NCBI GenBank assembly: GCA_025054775.1
Contig: JANWZA010000062.1
Location: 1 to 64,000 of the forward strand
Direction of reading: 5' to 3'
DNA length: 64,000 nt
Source: Microscillaceae bacterium
Lineage (GTDB): Bacteria; Bacteroidota; Bacteroidia; Cytophagales; Microscillaceae
Positions 11,018-20,066 of the stretch are shown here, piece after piece. The position numbers were made by a program, and so were the translations under genes. How positions within the stretch are numbered: position 1 is the stretch's first letter; the number at the start of each line of letters is the position of its first letter. The notes beneath the pieces are model-generated. The model did no database searches. It saw only the letters and a program-made list of their open reading frames with translations, and had not been told where the DNA came from.

Positions 11018-11178
11018 ATTTGAATAGAATATTTGTTAATATTTTTTTAGCCTTTTCAACTTTTCAAAAATACGCAACAGAATTCAAATATACAACTCAA
11101 ATCAAGAATGATAAAAGGGTGATCTAAATTAGCACTTTTTTTGCTATCTATTCAAGTTAATTAGCTTACTAACTATTT

Positions 11179-12696
11179 ATGAATAAAAAAGTTGCTTTCT
11201 GGTTGCTAATAGCTTGTTTTTCAAACTCTTGTTTATTAGCACAACCAACTCCAACCTTTAATAGCAAGCAATTTCTTACCAAAATTTACAGCCTCAAAGA
11301 TAGTTTAGCAGTCGGAGTAAAAAAAGGTAAAAAGATTCTTCGCCAAAACATAATAGCTGTTTTACCCAAAGCCCGAAAAGCGGCTTTTACTGCTATGAGT
11401 TTTTTAATTCATTATAATATTAACAACCTACCTCAAGAGGTTCTTGATGATACGCTTTACGCTGAAAACGAAGAAAATCCCCTTTTTGCAGGGGTTTATG
11501 TGCGAAATTTGGGTAAAGAGTTTAATTCTGAATTTGATGATTATGCTCCCGTTTTAGCTAATAACGACTCCGTACTCGTGTTTACCTCACGTAGAAAAGG
11601 CGCTTCACAGAACAATATCAGTTGGTTAGATAATTCCTATTTTGAAGATATCTACATAAGCCGCAAAACTCCCAAAGGCTGGTCCGAACCACAACAATTT
11701 AGCCCTAATATCAATTCGGAGTACCATGATGCCTCATTATTCATTCCTAGCAGTGGCAAAGAGTTGTATATCTATCGTGATAAGAACCGAGGGGATATTT
11801 ACGTAAGCCACTATGATAGCATAAAGCGCGAATGGGAAAAGCCAATAGCTCTCCCTAAACCTATCAATTCTCCTTATGCCGAGTACTCTTTATGCTTAAC
11901 AGAGTCAGGAAATACGATTTATTTCGCAAGCGACAGACCAGGCGGATATGGTGGAATTGACCTCTACATGACTACCAAAGACGAGAAAGGGAAATGGAGC
12001 GAACCCATCAACCTGGGACCGAATGTAAATACGATGTTTGATGAGGACTCTCCTTTTTTAGCAGCAAATAATCGTTTGTTTTTCTCTTCCAAAGGGCATG
12101 ATGCCTTAGGCGGATATGATATTTTTTATACTGAATTTGTAAATGGGGAGTGGGCAAAACCTAAATCTTTGGGAAAATTAGTAAATACAATTGATAACGA
12201 AGTTCATTTCGTTATCTCCAAAGACCAAAAGGTAGGATATTTTGCCTCTACACGTGCCACAGGCTTCGGTGGTGAGGATATTTATGAAGTTCGCTTCTTT
12301 CAGAAGAAGGCTAAACAAGAAGAAGTTATTGCAGAACTCAAACCTGAGGTCGGTTCTAAAATTATACTCAATATCTTTTTTGATTCTGAACAAACAAATA
12401 TCCAACCTGAATACTTTTCTATTATTGAGCATCTTTGCAATTTTCTACGTGAATATCCATATGTAAAAATAGAAATTAGCGGACATACAGACAGCAGGGG
12501 AGTTCCTGAGCATAACAAAGTAATTTCCGAAAAACGAGCCAAAGCTGTAGTAGATGTCCTGATAGCACAAGGCGTTTCTCCTGATAGATTAAGTTTTGTA
12601 GGATATGGTGCAGACCGACCCATAGCTCCTAATACTACCGAAGCAGGTAGAGCGTTTAACCGTAGAATTGAATGTACGATTGTACAAGTGGAATGA
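11179..12696 (+). CDS. OmpA-family protein with PD40 propeller repeats
   Basis: A 505-residue outer-membrane-associated protein. A signal peptide (MNKKVAFWLLIACF, cleaved near LLAQ) is followed by a region of WD40-like/PD40 repeats (YAPVLANNDSVLVFTSRR, YHDASLFIPSSGKELYIY, YSLCLTESGNTIYFASDR, DEDSPFLAANNRLFFSSK, EVHFVISKDQKVGYFAST). The C-terminal ~110 residues form an OmpA peptidoglycan-binding domain: NIFFDSEQTNIQ, IEISGHTDSRG, SEKRAKAVVDVL and RAFNRRIE. It probably tethers the outer membrane to peptidoglycan while the propeller binds a partner. Similar architectures serve type IX secretion (PorE) in this phylum, but no other secretion gene is adjacent, so that role is not assigned. Confidence 0.88.
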   Translation: MNKKVAFWLLIACFSNSCLLAQPTPTFNSKQFLTKIYSLKDSLAVGVKKGKKILRQNIIAVLPKARKAAFTAMSFLIHYNINNLPQEVLDDTLYAENEENPLFAGVYVRNLGKEFNSEFDDYAPVLANNDSVLVFTSRRKGASQNNISWLDNSYFEDIYISRKTPKGWSEPQQFSPNINSEYHDASLFIPSSGKELYIYRDKNRGDIYVSHYDSIKREWEKPIALPKPINSPYAEYSLCLTESGNTIYFASDRPGGYGGIDLYMTTKDEKGKWSEPINLGPNVNTMFDEDSPFLAANNRLFFSSKGHDALGGYDIFYTEFVNGEWAKPKSLGKLVNTIDNEVHFVISKDQKVGYFASTRATGFGGEDIYEVRFFQKKAKQEEVIAELKPEVGSKIILNIFFDSEQTNIQPEYFSIIEHLCNFLREYPYVKIEISGHTDSRGVPEHNKVISEKRAKAVVDVLIAQGVSPDRLSFVGYGADRPIAPNTTEAGRAFNRRIECTIVQVE

Positions 12697-12776
12697 TTAT
12701 GAATGTAGTAATTCTTTTGATAATGACTTACAGGTAATGCACAAACCTTTTACAGTTTTTGCAGTTTCGCTATATC

Positions 12777-14312
12777 ATGGCAGAAGTTCGACTAATTTTA
12801 GGCGACCAACTGAATCCTAACCACTCTTGGTTCAAGCAAAAAAACGACCATGTGCTCTACGTTATGATGGAAGTTCTACAAGAAACTAATTACGTAAAGC
12901 ACCATATCCAAAAAATAGTAGCCTTTTTTGTGGCAATGCGAAATTTTGCCTACAACCTGCGTACCCAAGGGCATAGAGTTCTATATCTACAATTAGACGA
13001 TGAACAAAATTTACAAACAATTCCTGCCAATTTAGAGCAGATTTTTAAGCAATACCAAGCTACGAGTTTTGCTTACCAACTGCCTGACGAGTATCGTCTA
13101 GACCAACAACTCAAAGCCTTTACCCAAAGGCTATCTATTCCTACCCAAGTATATGACACTGAACACTTTTTGACCAAACGTGAGGAAGTAGCTCAAACTT
13201 TTGCAGGTAAAAAAACTTATCTTTTAGAAACTTTTTACCGAAAAATTCGCAAAAAATACCACCTCTTAATGCAAAATGAGAATGAACCGCTTACAGGAAA
13301 GTGGAATTATGATGCAGAAAATCGTAAGAAATATGATAAAAAAGTACCCATTCCTGCTCCACTTTTTTTTAAGCGAAATGTGCAAGATATTGTAGAAATG
13401 TTGCAAAAATACAAGGTAGAAACTATTGGAAAAATTGATGCACAAAACTTTATTTGGGCTTGCACACGTGCTGAAGCCGAAGCCTTGCTACATCATTTTG
13501 TGCAGAATAGTTTGCCTTACTTTGGCACTTATGAAGATGCTATGCACACTAACGAGCCGTTTTTATTTCATTCAAGGCTTTCTTTTGTAATGAATGTAAA
13601 ACTATTGCACCCTTTGGAAATTGTGCAAACAGCTATTGAACATTGGCACAAAAATCAACACTTTATTACCATTGCTCAAATAGAAGGTTTTGTACGTCAA
13701 ATTGTGGGTTGGCGCGAATATATGCGCGGCGTGTACTGGGCAAATATGCCTGACTATGCTCAACTAAATTTCTTTAACCATGCACGCCCTTTACCCTCGT
13801 GGTTTTGGACTGGTAACGTGAAAATGAATTGCTTAAACCAAGTTATCAATCAATCTTTAGAGAGAGCCTATGCCCATCATATTCAGCGTCTTATGGTAAC
13901 AGGAAATTTTGCTCTTTTGATAGGGGCAAATCCTAACGAGGTAGATGCCTGGTATTTAGGCATTTATGCTGATGCAATTGAGTGGGTAGAAATCACTAAC
14001 ACACGTGGCATGAGCCAATACGCCGATGGTGGGTTAGTAGGTTCAAAACCTTATGTAGCTTCGGCAAATTATATGGATAAAATGTCCTCTTATTGCCAAA
14101 CTTGCCCTTATGACAAAAAGAAAAAAATAGGTAAAAATTCCTGTCCTTTCAACAGCCTTTATTGGGATTTTTATGCCCGCAACGAACATTTGCTAGCCAA
14201 AAACCCAAGAACTGGTCTAGCATACCTCACTCTAAGCAAAATGGATAAAACCGAAAAAGAGGCCTTATTGAGACAAGCACAATTTTATTTGGATAGGATA
14301 GAGGAGTTATAG
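12777..14312 (+). CDS. Fe-S cluster photolyase/cryptochrome (PhrB/FeS-BCP family)
   Basis: A 511-residue DNA photolyase-related protein that probably repairs (6-4) photoproducts with FAD and light. The N-terminus MAEVRLILGDQLNPNHSWF is typical of the FeS-BCP branch (DUF523-free, formerly DUF504-type naming aside). The FAD region contains QIEGFVRQIVGWREYMRG and MVTGNFALLIGANPNEVD. Four cysteines at residues 352, 440, 443 and 456 have the same spacing as the [4Fe-4S] ligands of Agrobacterium PhrB (350, 438, 441, 454, as I recall them). I start at 12777; the frame extends six codons upstream without family similarity. It is convergent with the EEP-family gene, 5 bases apart. Confidence 0.9.
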   Translation: MAEVRLILGDQLNPNHSWFKQKNDHVLYVMMEVLQETNYVKHHIQKIVAFFVAMRNFAYNLRTQGHRVLYLQLDDEQNLQTIPANLEQIFKQYQATSFAYQLPDEYRLDQQLKAFTQRLSIPTQVYDTEHFLTKREEVAQTFAGKKTYLLETFYRKIRKKYHLLMQNENEPLTGKWNYDAENRKKYDKKVPIPAPLFFKRNVQDIVEMLQKYKVETIGKIDAQNFIWACTRAEAEALLHHFVQNSLPYFGTYEDAMHTNEPFLFHSRLSFVMNVKLLHPLEIVQTAIEHWHKNQHFITIAQIEGFVRQIVGWREYMRGVYWANMPDYAQLNFFNHARPLPSWFWTGNVKMNCLNQVINQSLERAYAHHIQRLMVTGNFALLIGANPNEVDAWYLGIYADAIEWVEITNTRGMSQYADGGLVGSKPYVASANYMDKMSSYCQTCPYDKKKKIGKNSCPFNSLYWDFYARNEHLLAKNPRTGLAYLTLSKMDKTEKEALLRQAQFYLDRIEEL

Positions 14313-14317
14313 GAGTT

Positions 14318-15439
14318 TTAGCGAATTTGATACATACCTACTAAAGGAAAATGGTCAGAATAAGGCACTTGCGTAAGTGTTTGGAAATGGTGAATATATA
14401 ACTTTTGTTCATCAAAGAACTGATTATCAATACGCAAAAAAAAGAGTTTGCCATTGTAGCTAAAGCCCCAACCCTTCCCTTTGGCTTCAAATGCATTTTG
14501 CAATCTGCTGCGTAATACATTGTAAGTGTAACTATATGGAACATCATTCAAATCAGCACAAACAATTACAGGGTAGGGGCTTTGCTCAATACAAGGCAGA
14601 ATCTTTTCTATTTGTTTCGCCCTATTCACAAAACCATAGCGAAGTTTACGAGCAATTTCGCAAAAATTACTTTCTACTTGTTGCCAAAAAGCATATTTCT
14701 GAAAAATTTTTCTCTCGTCTATTGCCATTGATTGCAGGTGTAAATTGAAAATGCGTATCGTATCCTTACCTATTTTTACATCTGCATAAATGGCTTGAGG
14801 GTATTTTCGCTCTCCTATCACTATCTTTTGCCCTTGAATAATAGGATATTTGCTTAAAATAATTAAACCAAAATAATTCTCTTGGTTTTGCGAACTAAGC
14901 GTTGGATAAGAATAAAAATAGTATTGCCGTTTTTGAGCTAATTCACGCACTGTATTGAAAAGTTCCGAACTTTCTTGGTGATAAAATTCTTGCAAACATT
15001 TGATTTCGGCAGGGTGTTGAGCTACCCATTGAATAATTTTTTCGGCATATCCTAAATACTCTTGCTGAAGGTATTGATAACTATTAAACACGCGTACATT
15101 ATAACTTAATACCGAAAAAACTGCAGAAGAGGTTGTGGTGTGTTGAAAGTTCCAAGCGAAAGTACGAAAAATGAAAACTTGCCCCATTGCCAAAACTAAC
15201 CCTGAAATTAGGCTACATTTGGGCTTAATAAGTAGCCAATAGATAACAAAAAAAATATTCAACAATAATAAGATAGGCAAAGAGAGTGAAAAAAAGCCGA
15301 TCAACCAATAGTGAATAGGTGAAATATAAACTAAACCATAATTACAAAGCGTAAGGACCGCTAACAAGATATTAGCCTTGAGACGTTTTTTTCGCCAAAA
15401 TTGTACTAACAGAGTATAAACAATACGCTTGTAATTCAT
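14318..15439 (-). CDS. Membrane-anchored endonuclease/exonuclease/phosphatase family protein
   Basis: A 373-residue protein with three N-terminal membrane helices (about residues 22-40, 45-65 and 78-95) followed by an EEP (exonuclease-endonuclease-phosphatase) domain. Catalytic-type motifs in order are LSYNVRVFN, IKCLQEFYHQ (metal-binding Glu), IFNLHLQSM, VIVCADLNDVPYSYTY and YSDHFPLVGMYQ with the terminal SDH. This architecture is common in Bacteroidota, and the substrate is unknown; the catalytic domain should face the periplasm if the third helix enters from inside. No signal of truncation. It is convergent with the photolyase gene, with the stops nearly touching. Confidence 0.87.
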   Translation of the reverse strand: MNYKRIVYTLLVQFWRKKRLKANILLAVLTLCNYGLVYISPIHYWLIGFFSLSLPILLLLNIFFVIYWLLIKPKCSLISGLVLAMGQVFIFRTFAWNFQHTTTSSAVFSVLSYNVRVFNSYQYLQQEYLGYAEKIIQWVAQHPAEIKCLQEFYHQESSELFNTVRELAQKRQYYFYSYPTLSSQNQENYFGLIILSKYPIIQGQKIVIGERKYPQAIYADVKIGKDTIRIFNLHLQSMAIDERKIFQKYAFWQQVESNFCEIARKLRYGFVNRAKQIEKILPCIEQSPYPVIVCADLNDVPYSYTYNVLRSRLQNAFEAKGKGWGFSYNGKLFFLRIDNQFFDEQKLYIHHFQTLTQVPYSDHFPLVGMYQIR

Positions 15440-15655
15440 GAACTAAAAATCTTATCCCGCTTAATATTTTTGGTGTACCTCAAAGATATTACGCAAATAT
15501 ACATTTTTTAGGAGAAAATATAAAGGTTTTTTCATAAGTTCCTGCAAATACAACCTCTTTTTGTAATAATTTAATTCCACTATTTTGTGCCTCTGTTTCT
15601 AAAATGAATGAGGTAATAGCTCAAGGCAAGTTTTGGAATCGTCGCTATTATATTT

Positions 15656-15684
15656 TTGAAGCCCATCTTTTTTTCATAACTTTG
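15656..15684 (+). promoter_or_regulatory. Bacteroidota-type promoter for the FAD/Fe-S oxidoreductase gene
   Basis: TTG at 15656-15658 and TAACTTTG at 15677-15684 are 18 bases apart. The predicted start site lies about 45 bases before the ATG at 15735. Confidence 0.6.
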
Positions 15685-15734
15685 CATTTGATTATGGCAA
15701 GCTTTCTTTGCTAAGAGGCTATTCTTTTGCTATT

Positions 15735-18704
15735 ATGCTGAAAATCAATCGAAAAGATTTAACTACTGCCTTCCAAACCCTGCAAAAAAAGTTGGAAGGT
15801 GAATTTTATTTTGACGAGGTAATGCGTACTTTATACGCTACTGATGCCTCTGTATATCGTGAAATGCCCTTAGCAGTATGCTTACCTAAAAATGATACGG
15901 ATATTCAAACGCTTATTCGTTTTGCCAATGAATACAACGTACCGCTAATTCCACGTAGTGCAGGAACTTCGTTAGCAGGGCAAGTAGTGGGCAAAGGCAT
16001 TATTGTAGATATTTCCAAATATTTCAAAAAAATTTTTGAGGTTAATCCTGAACAGCGATATGTGCATTTGCAAGTGGGGGTTGTGAGAGATGAACTGAAT
16101 TTATTTCTGAAAAACTATAATTTAGTTTTTGGTCCTGAAACTGCTACGGCAAATAGGGCTATCATAGGCGGAATGATAGGTAACAACTCTTGTGGGGCAA
16201 ATTCTATTGTATATGGTAGCACTCGCGAACACGTTTTGGAACTAAAAGGGTTTTTGAGTAATGGGGAATATGTTACCTTCAAAGCTTTGAACGAAAATGA
16301 ATTAGCAGAAAAATTACAAGCCCCGAGTTTGGAAGGAAAAATTTATAGAGAAATTTTTAATATATTACAAAACCCCGAAAATCAAGCTGAAATACGTAAA
16401 GAATTTCCCAAACCGAATATTCCTCGTCGTAATACAGGCTATGCTTTAGACCTCCTCTTAGAAACTGCTCCTTTTACCCAAGGCAAAGAAGCATTTAATA
16501 TGTGCAAACTGATTACAGGCTCCGAAGGTACACTCTTTTTCATTACCGAAGCTAAACTCCGACTTTCAGAGCCCATTCCACCGCACCGCTGTTTGGTAGC
16601 TTGCCATTTTCAGAGTATTTATGAAAGTTTGCAAGGCAATTTAATTGCCCTACAATTTCAACCAACGGCTTGTGAATTGATTGACCATTTCATTTTGGAA
16701 TGTACTAAAAATAATTTAGAACATCAAAAAAATCGTTTTTTTGTGCAAGGTGAACCGCAAGCCATCTTGATAGTAGAAATTGCTCGCCATACTGCTGAGG
16801 AGTGCGATAAAATTGCCCAAGAATTGATAAAAAGTTTGCAAGAACATCAACTAGGCTATGCTTTCCCTGTCATTCAGAGAGAGGACATGGGCAAGGTGTG
16901 GGCCTTGCGGAAGGCAGGTCTGGGGCTGTTAGCAAGTATGAAAGGAGATGCCAAACCCGCCGAAGTAATCGAAGACACTGCCGTTGCCGTAGAGGATTTG
17001 CCTGCTTATATTGCCGAAATGAATCAAATGTTACAAAGTTTGGATACGCAAACCGTACATTATGCCCACGCAGGTACAGGCGAAATTCACCTAAAACCTA
17101 TCTTAAACCTAAAAACTGCCGAAGGACACCGAAAATTTAGAGAAATTGCTTACCAAACGGCAAAAATTGTGAAAAAATATCAAGGTTCGTTGAGTGGAGA
17201 ACATGGCGACGGCAGACTTCGTGGTGAGTTTATTCCCTTCATGGTAGGCGAAAAAAACTATGCTTTGCTTAAAGAAGTAAAGCGAATTTTTGATGAAAAG
17301 GGTATTTTCAACCCTAATAAAATTGTAGATACGCCTAAAATGGACGAAAGCATGCGGCACGAACCGCATCACCAACATAAAGAGCGAAAAACTATTTTAG
17401 ATTTTAGCTCCACAGGCGGTATTGAGCGGTTGGCAGAGCAATGTAGCGGCTCAGGTGATTGCCGAAAAACCGAACTCATCGGTGGCACGATGTGTCCGAG
17501 TTTTATGGCTACACGCAATGAAAAAGAAACTACCCGCGCAAGAGCAAATATTCTACGCGAGTTTTACACCCGCCAAGACAACCCTCATGAACAGCCCCCT
17601 CTCACAGAAGAGCAAGTGTTAGAAGTGTTAGATTTGTGTCTAAGTTGTAAAGGTTGCAAAGCCGAGTGTCCCTCAAATATTGATATGGCAAAAATGAAAG
17701 CCGAATTTTTACAAAGTTACTACGATAAAAAGCCCGTACCTTTTCGTACTCGCCTTATTGCAAGCTATACAAAAAGTAACCAACTTGCCAGTTTCGTACC
17801 CGCTTTGTATAACTTTGTGATAACTAATAAATGGACTAGCAGCCTTTTCAAGCGGATAGTAGGCTTTGCCCAAAAGCGAAGTTTGCCCACTTTGCAACGC
17901 ACTACACTGCAAAAATGGTATCGTAAAAATGCTCGTAAACAATTGATTAATAAGCCCTTAAAAGGGAAGGTGTACCTCTTTGCTGATGAGTTTACTAATT
18001 TCAACGATACGCATATCGGTATACAAGCTATTCAACTGCTCAATGCTTTGGGCTACGAAGTAATTATTCCACAACACGTAGAAAGTGGGCGTACTTACCT
18101 TTCCAAAGGACTGGTACGCAAAGCCCAAACTATTGCCAAGCAAAACGTAGCACTTTTGCACTCACTCGTTTCTGCTGAAATGCCTCTTATTGGCATAGAA
18201 CCTTCAGCTATTCTAACTTTCAGAGATGAGTACCTTGACCTCATGGATACACAACTTTTGAAAGAAAAAGCCCAACAATTAGCCCAGAATTGTCTTTTGA
18301 TCGACGAATTTTTGGCAAAAGAAATAGACAAGGGAAATATAACATCCAGCCAATTTACACAAGAAAAACGATTGATAAAACTGCATGGGCATTGCCACCA
18401 AAAAGCCCTTGCCAGCCTCGTACCACTCAAAAAAGTATTGTCTTTGCCCACTAATTACGAAGTACATCTTATTCCTTCAGGCTGCTGTGGTATGGCAGGC
18501 AGTTTTGGCTATGAAAAAGAACATTACGAAATTTCAATGCAAATCGGTGAATTAGTACTTTTTCCTAAAATCCGTGAATCTGCCCCTGAGGTATTGATCT
18601 GTGCCAACGGCACAAGTTGCAGACACCAAATTAAGGACGGAACACATAAAACCGCTTTACACGTAGTAGAAATTTTGTGGCAGGCATTCAACAATAGAAA
18701 TTAA
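15735..18704 (+). CDS. FAD-linked oxidase/Fe-S oxidoreductase fusion (D-lactate or 2-hydroxyglutarate dehydrogenase-like)
   Basis: A 989-residue, three-part flavoprotein resembling YdiJ and GlcD-GlcF fusions. Residues about 45-260 form the FAD_binding_4 (PCMH) domain (PLIPRSAGTSLAGQVVGKG, IGGMIGNNSCGANSIVYGS). About 270-530 form the FAD-oxidase C domain ending HAGTGEIHLKP and SLSGEHGDGRLRGEF. Then follow ferredoxin-like cysteines (CSGSGDCRKTELIGGTMCPS, CLSCKGCKAECPSN) and a C-terminal CCG region (HGHCHQKAL, GCCGMAGSFGYE). It likely oxidises a 2-hydroxy acid and passes electrons through Fe-S centres to the quinone pool. The exact substrate is not readable. I use the ATG at 15735; nine extra codons upstream lack similarity. 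It stands alone with its own promoter. Confidence 0.9.
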   Translation: MLKINRKDLTTAFQTLQKKLEGEFYFDEVMRTLYATDASVYREMPLAVCLPKNDTDIQTLIRFANEYNVPLIPRSAGTSLAGQVVGKGIIVDISKYFKKIFEVNPEQRYVHLQVGVVRDELNLFLKNYNLVFGPETATANRAIIGGMIGNNSCGANSIVYGSTREHVLELKGFLSNGEYVTFKALNENELAEKLQAPSLEGKIYREIFNILQNPENQAEIRKEFPKPNIPRRNTGYALDLLLETAPFTQGKEAFNMCKLITGSEGTLFFITEAKLRLSEPIPPHRCLVACHFQSIYESLQGNLIALQFQPTACELIDHFILECTKNNLEHQKNRFFVQGEPQAILIVEIARHTAEECDKIAQELIKSLQEHQLGYAFPVIQREDMGKVWALRKAGLGLLASMKGDAKPAEVIEDTAVAVEDLPAYIAEMNQMLQSLDTQTVHYAHAGTGEIHLKPILNLKTAEGHRKFREIAYQTAKIVKKYQGSLSGEHGDGRLRGEFIPFMVGEKNYALLKEVKRIFDEKGIFNPNKIVDTPKMDESMRHEPHHQHKERKTILDFSSTGGIERLAEQCSGSGDCRKTELIGGTMCPSFMATRNEKETTRARANILREFYTRQDNPHEQPPLTEEQVLEVLDLCLSCKGCKAECPSNIDMAKMKAEFLQSYYDKKPVPFRTRLIASYTKSNQLASFVPALYNFVITNKWTSSLFKRIVGFAQKRSLPTLQRTTLQKWYRKNARKQLINKPLKGKVYLFADEFTNFNDTHIGIQAIQLLNALGYEVIIPQHVESGRTYLSKGLVRKAQTIAKQNVALLHSLVSAEMPLIGIEPSAILTFRDEYLDLMDTQLLKEKAQQLAQNCLLIDEFLAKEIDKGNITSSQFTQEKRLIKLHGHCHQKALASLVPLKKVLSLPTNYEVHLIPSGCCGMAGSFGYEKEHYEISMQIGELVLFPKIRESAPEVLICANGTSCRHQIKDGTHKTALHVVEILWQAFNNRN

Positions 18705-18885
18705 AACTTTTGAATGCATACATTCTGAACTAAAATGTACTAATGACCAATTTGAGCTTTCCTTCACCTTTTTGCGAAAGCGGAAGGGATAGAGCGAATA
18801 CCTAAAAAATCAATTTAAATAGCTATTCAAAGCTGGGCTAAATGGTTCCCTTATTATAGCAATTCTGACAAGTCAATTTCAAATT

Positions 18886-18915
18886 TTGCGTTCCAAGCTT
18901 TTTTTCCTACCTTTG
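18886..18915 (+). promoter_or_regulatory. Bacteroidota-type promoter for the MoxR gene
   Basis: TTG at 18886-18888 and TACCTTTG at 18908-18915 are separated by 19 bases. The ATG at 18947 follows 31 bases later. Confidence 0.6.
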
Positions 18916-18946
18916 CTCAATTTTGCAAAACTAATCCTGTAACCCT

Positions 18947-19942
18947 ATGGCAAGCATAGAGCAAGATTTTGAGATACGAATAGACTACCACAAAAAAATA
19001 AAAGATGTATTCAGAGAAGTAAGCAAAGTAGTGGTAGGGCAAGATTATATGATAAACCGCTTGCTGATTGGCTTGTTTACACAAGGGCATATCCTTTTAG
19101 AAGGTGTACCAGGTTTAGCTAAAACGCTCACAATCAATACTTTAGCTAAAGTACTTGATCTCAAATTTCAGCGTATTCAGTTCACCCCTGATTTACTGCC
19201 TGCTGATTTGATAGGCACAATGATTTACAACCAACGCGAAAGTGAGTTTGAAGTAAAAAAAGGACCTATCTTTGCTAATATTATTTTAGCAGATGAAATT
19301 AACCGCTCTCCTGCTAAAGTGCAATCAGCTCTTTTGGAATGTATGCAAGAAAAGCAAGTTACCATAGGTGAAACTACCTTCCTATTAGATAAACCTTTTC
19401 TTGTGTTAGCTACGCAAAATCCGATAGAACACGAGGGAACTTACCCCCTCCCAGAAGCACAAGTAGATAGATTTATGATGAAAGTATATATCCAATATCT
19501 TTCCAAAGAATTAGAGTTGGAAATGATGCGAAGGATGACTAATATGAATTTTTATCCCGACATCAATGCGGTTTTGAATAAGTATGATATTTTTGCCATT
19601 CGTAACGAAATAAACAAAGTAACTATCTCCGAAACTTTAGAAAAATATATTATTGAATTGGTTTTTGCTACACGCTTCCCTCAAGAGTATGGTCTGAAAA
19701 ACGAAGCGCATTACATTCAATATGGCGTTTCGCCAAGGGCAAGTATTCACCTCAATTTAGCCGCCAAAGCAATGGCATTTCTAGATGCAAGGAATTACGT
19801 TTTGCCCGAGGATATTAAGGAAGTAATGCCTGACGTGTTTAACCACCGAATAGTACTCAATTATGAAGCCGAAGCTGATGGTATAACCACTATGCAAATT
19901 ATTCAAAATATTCTGAATAATGTTCCTATTAGCAAAGAATAA
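18947..19942 (+). CDS. MoxR-family AAA+ ATPase
   Basis: A 331-residue MoxR AAA+ ATPase, close to the usual 320-340. Walker A is GVPGLAKT at residues 53-60; Walker B lies in IILADEINRSPAKVQSALLE; sensor 1 is in VLATQNPIEHEGTYPLPEAQ; and the DRFMMKV segment follows. The C-terminal lid carries GVSPRASIHLNLAAKAMAFL. MoxR proteins act as chaperone-like remodellers, normally next to DUF58 and von Willebrand A-domain genes. Here the next gene is dnaX, so the usual partners are absent and this copy is an orphan or has moved away from them. It has its own promoter match. Confidence 0.93.
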   Translation: MASIEQDFEIRIDYHKKIKDVFREVSKVVVGQDYMINRLLIGLFTQGHILLEGVPGLAKTLTINTLAKVLDLKFQRIQFTPDLLPADLIGTMIYNQRESEFEVKKGPIFANIILADEINRSPAKVQSALLECMQEKQVTIGETTFLLDKPFLVLATQNPIEHEGTYPLPEAQVDRFMMKVYIQYLSKELELEMMRRMTNMNFYPDINAVLNKYDIFAIRNEINKVTISETLEKYIIELVFATRFPQEYGLKNEAHYIQYGVSPRASIHLNLAAKAMAFLDARNYVLPEDIKEVMPDVFNHRIVLNYEAEADGITTMQIIQNILNNVPISKE

Positions 19943-20066
19943 TAGACTTGTTAGCTCAAATATGGCTTGCAAAAATTTTCCTGCTCATATTCAAAAATTA
20001 AAAAAAGTTTGCAAAATAAATAGAACAAAAATGCTAAAAAAATTGTAAATGTTGTAAATTACAAGC

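Noticed and set aside
18705-18946. Possible tRNA or small RNA in the gap before moxR
   Set aside because: A short hairpin (near 18760-18790) is visible but no cloverleaf or T-run; the promoter alone explains the gap.
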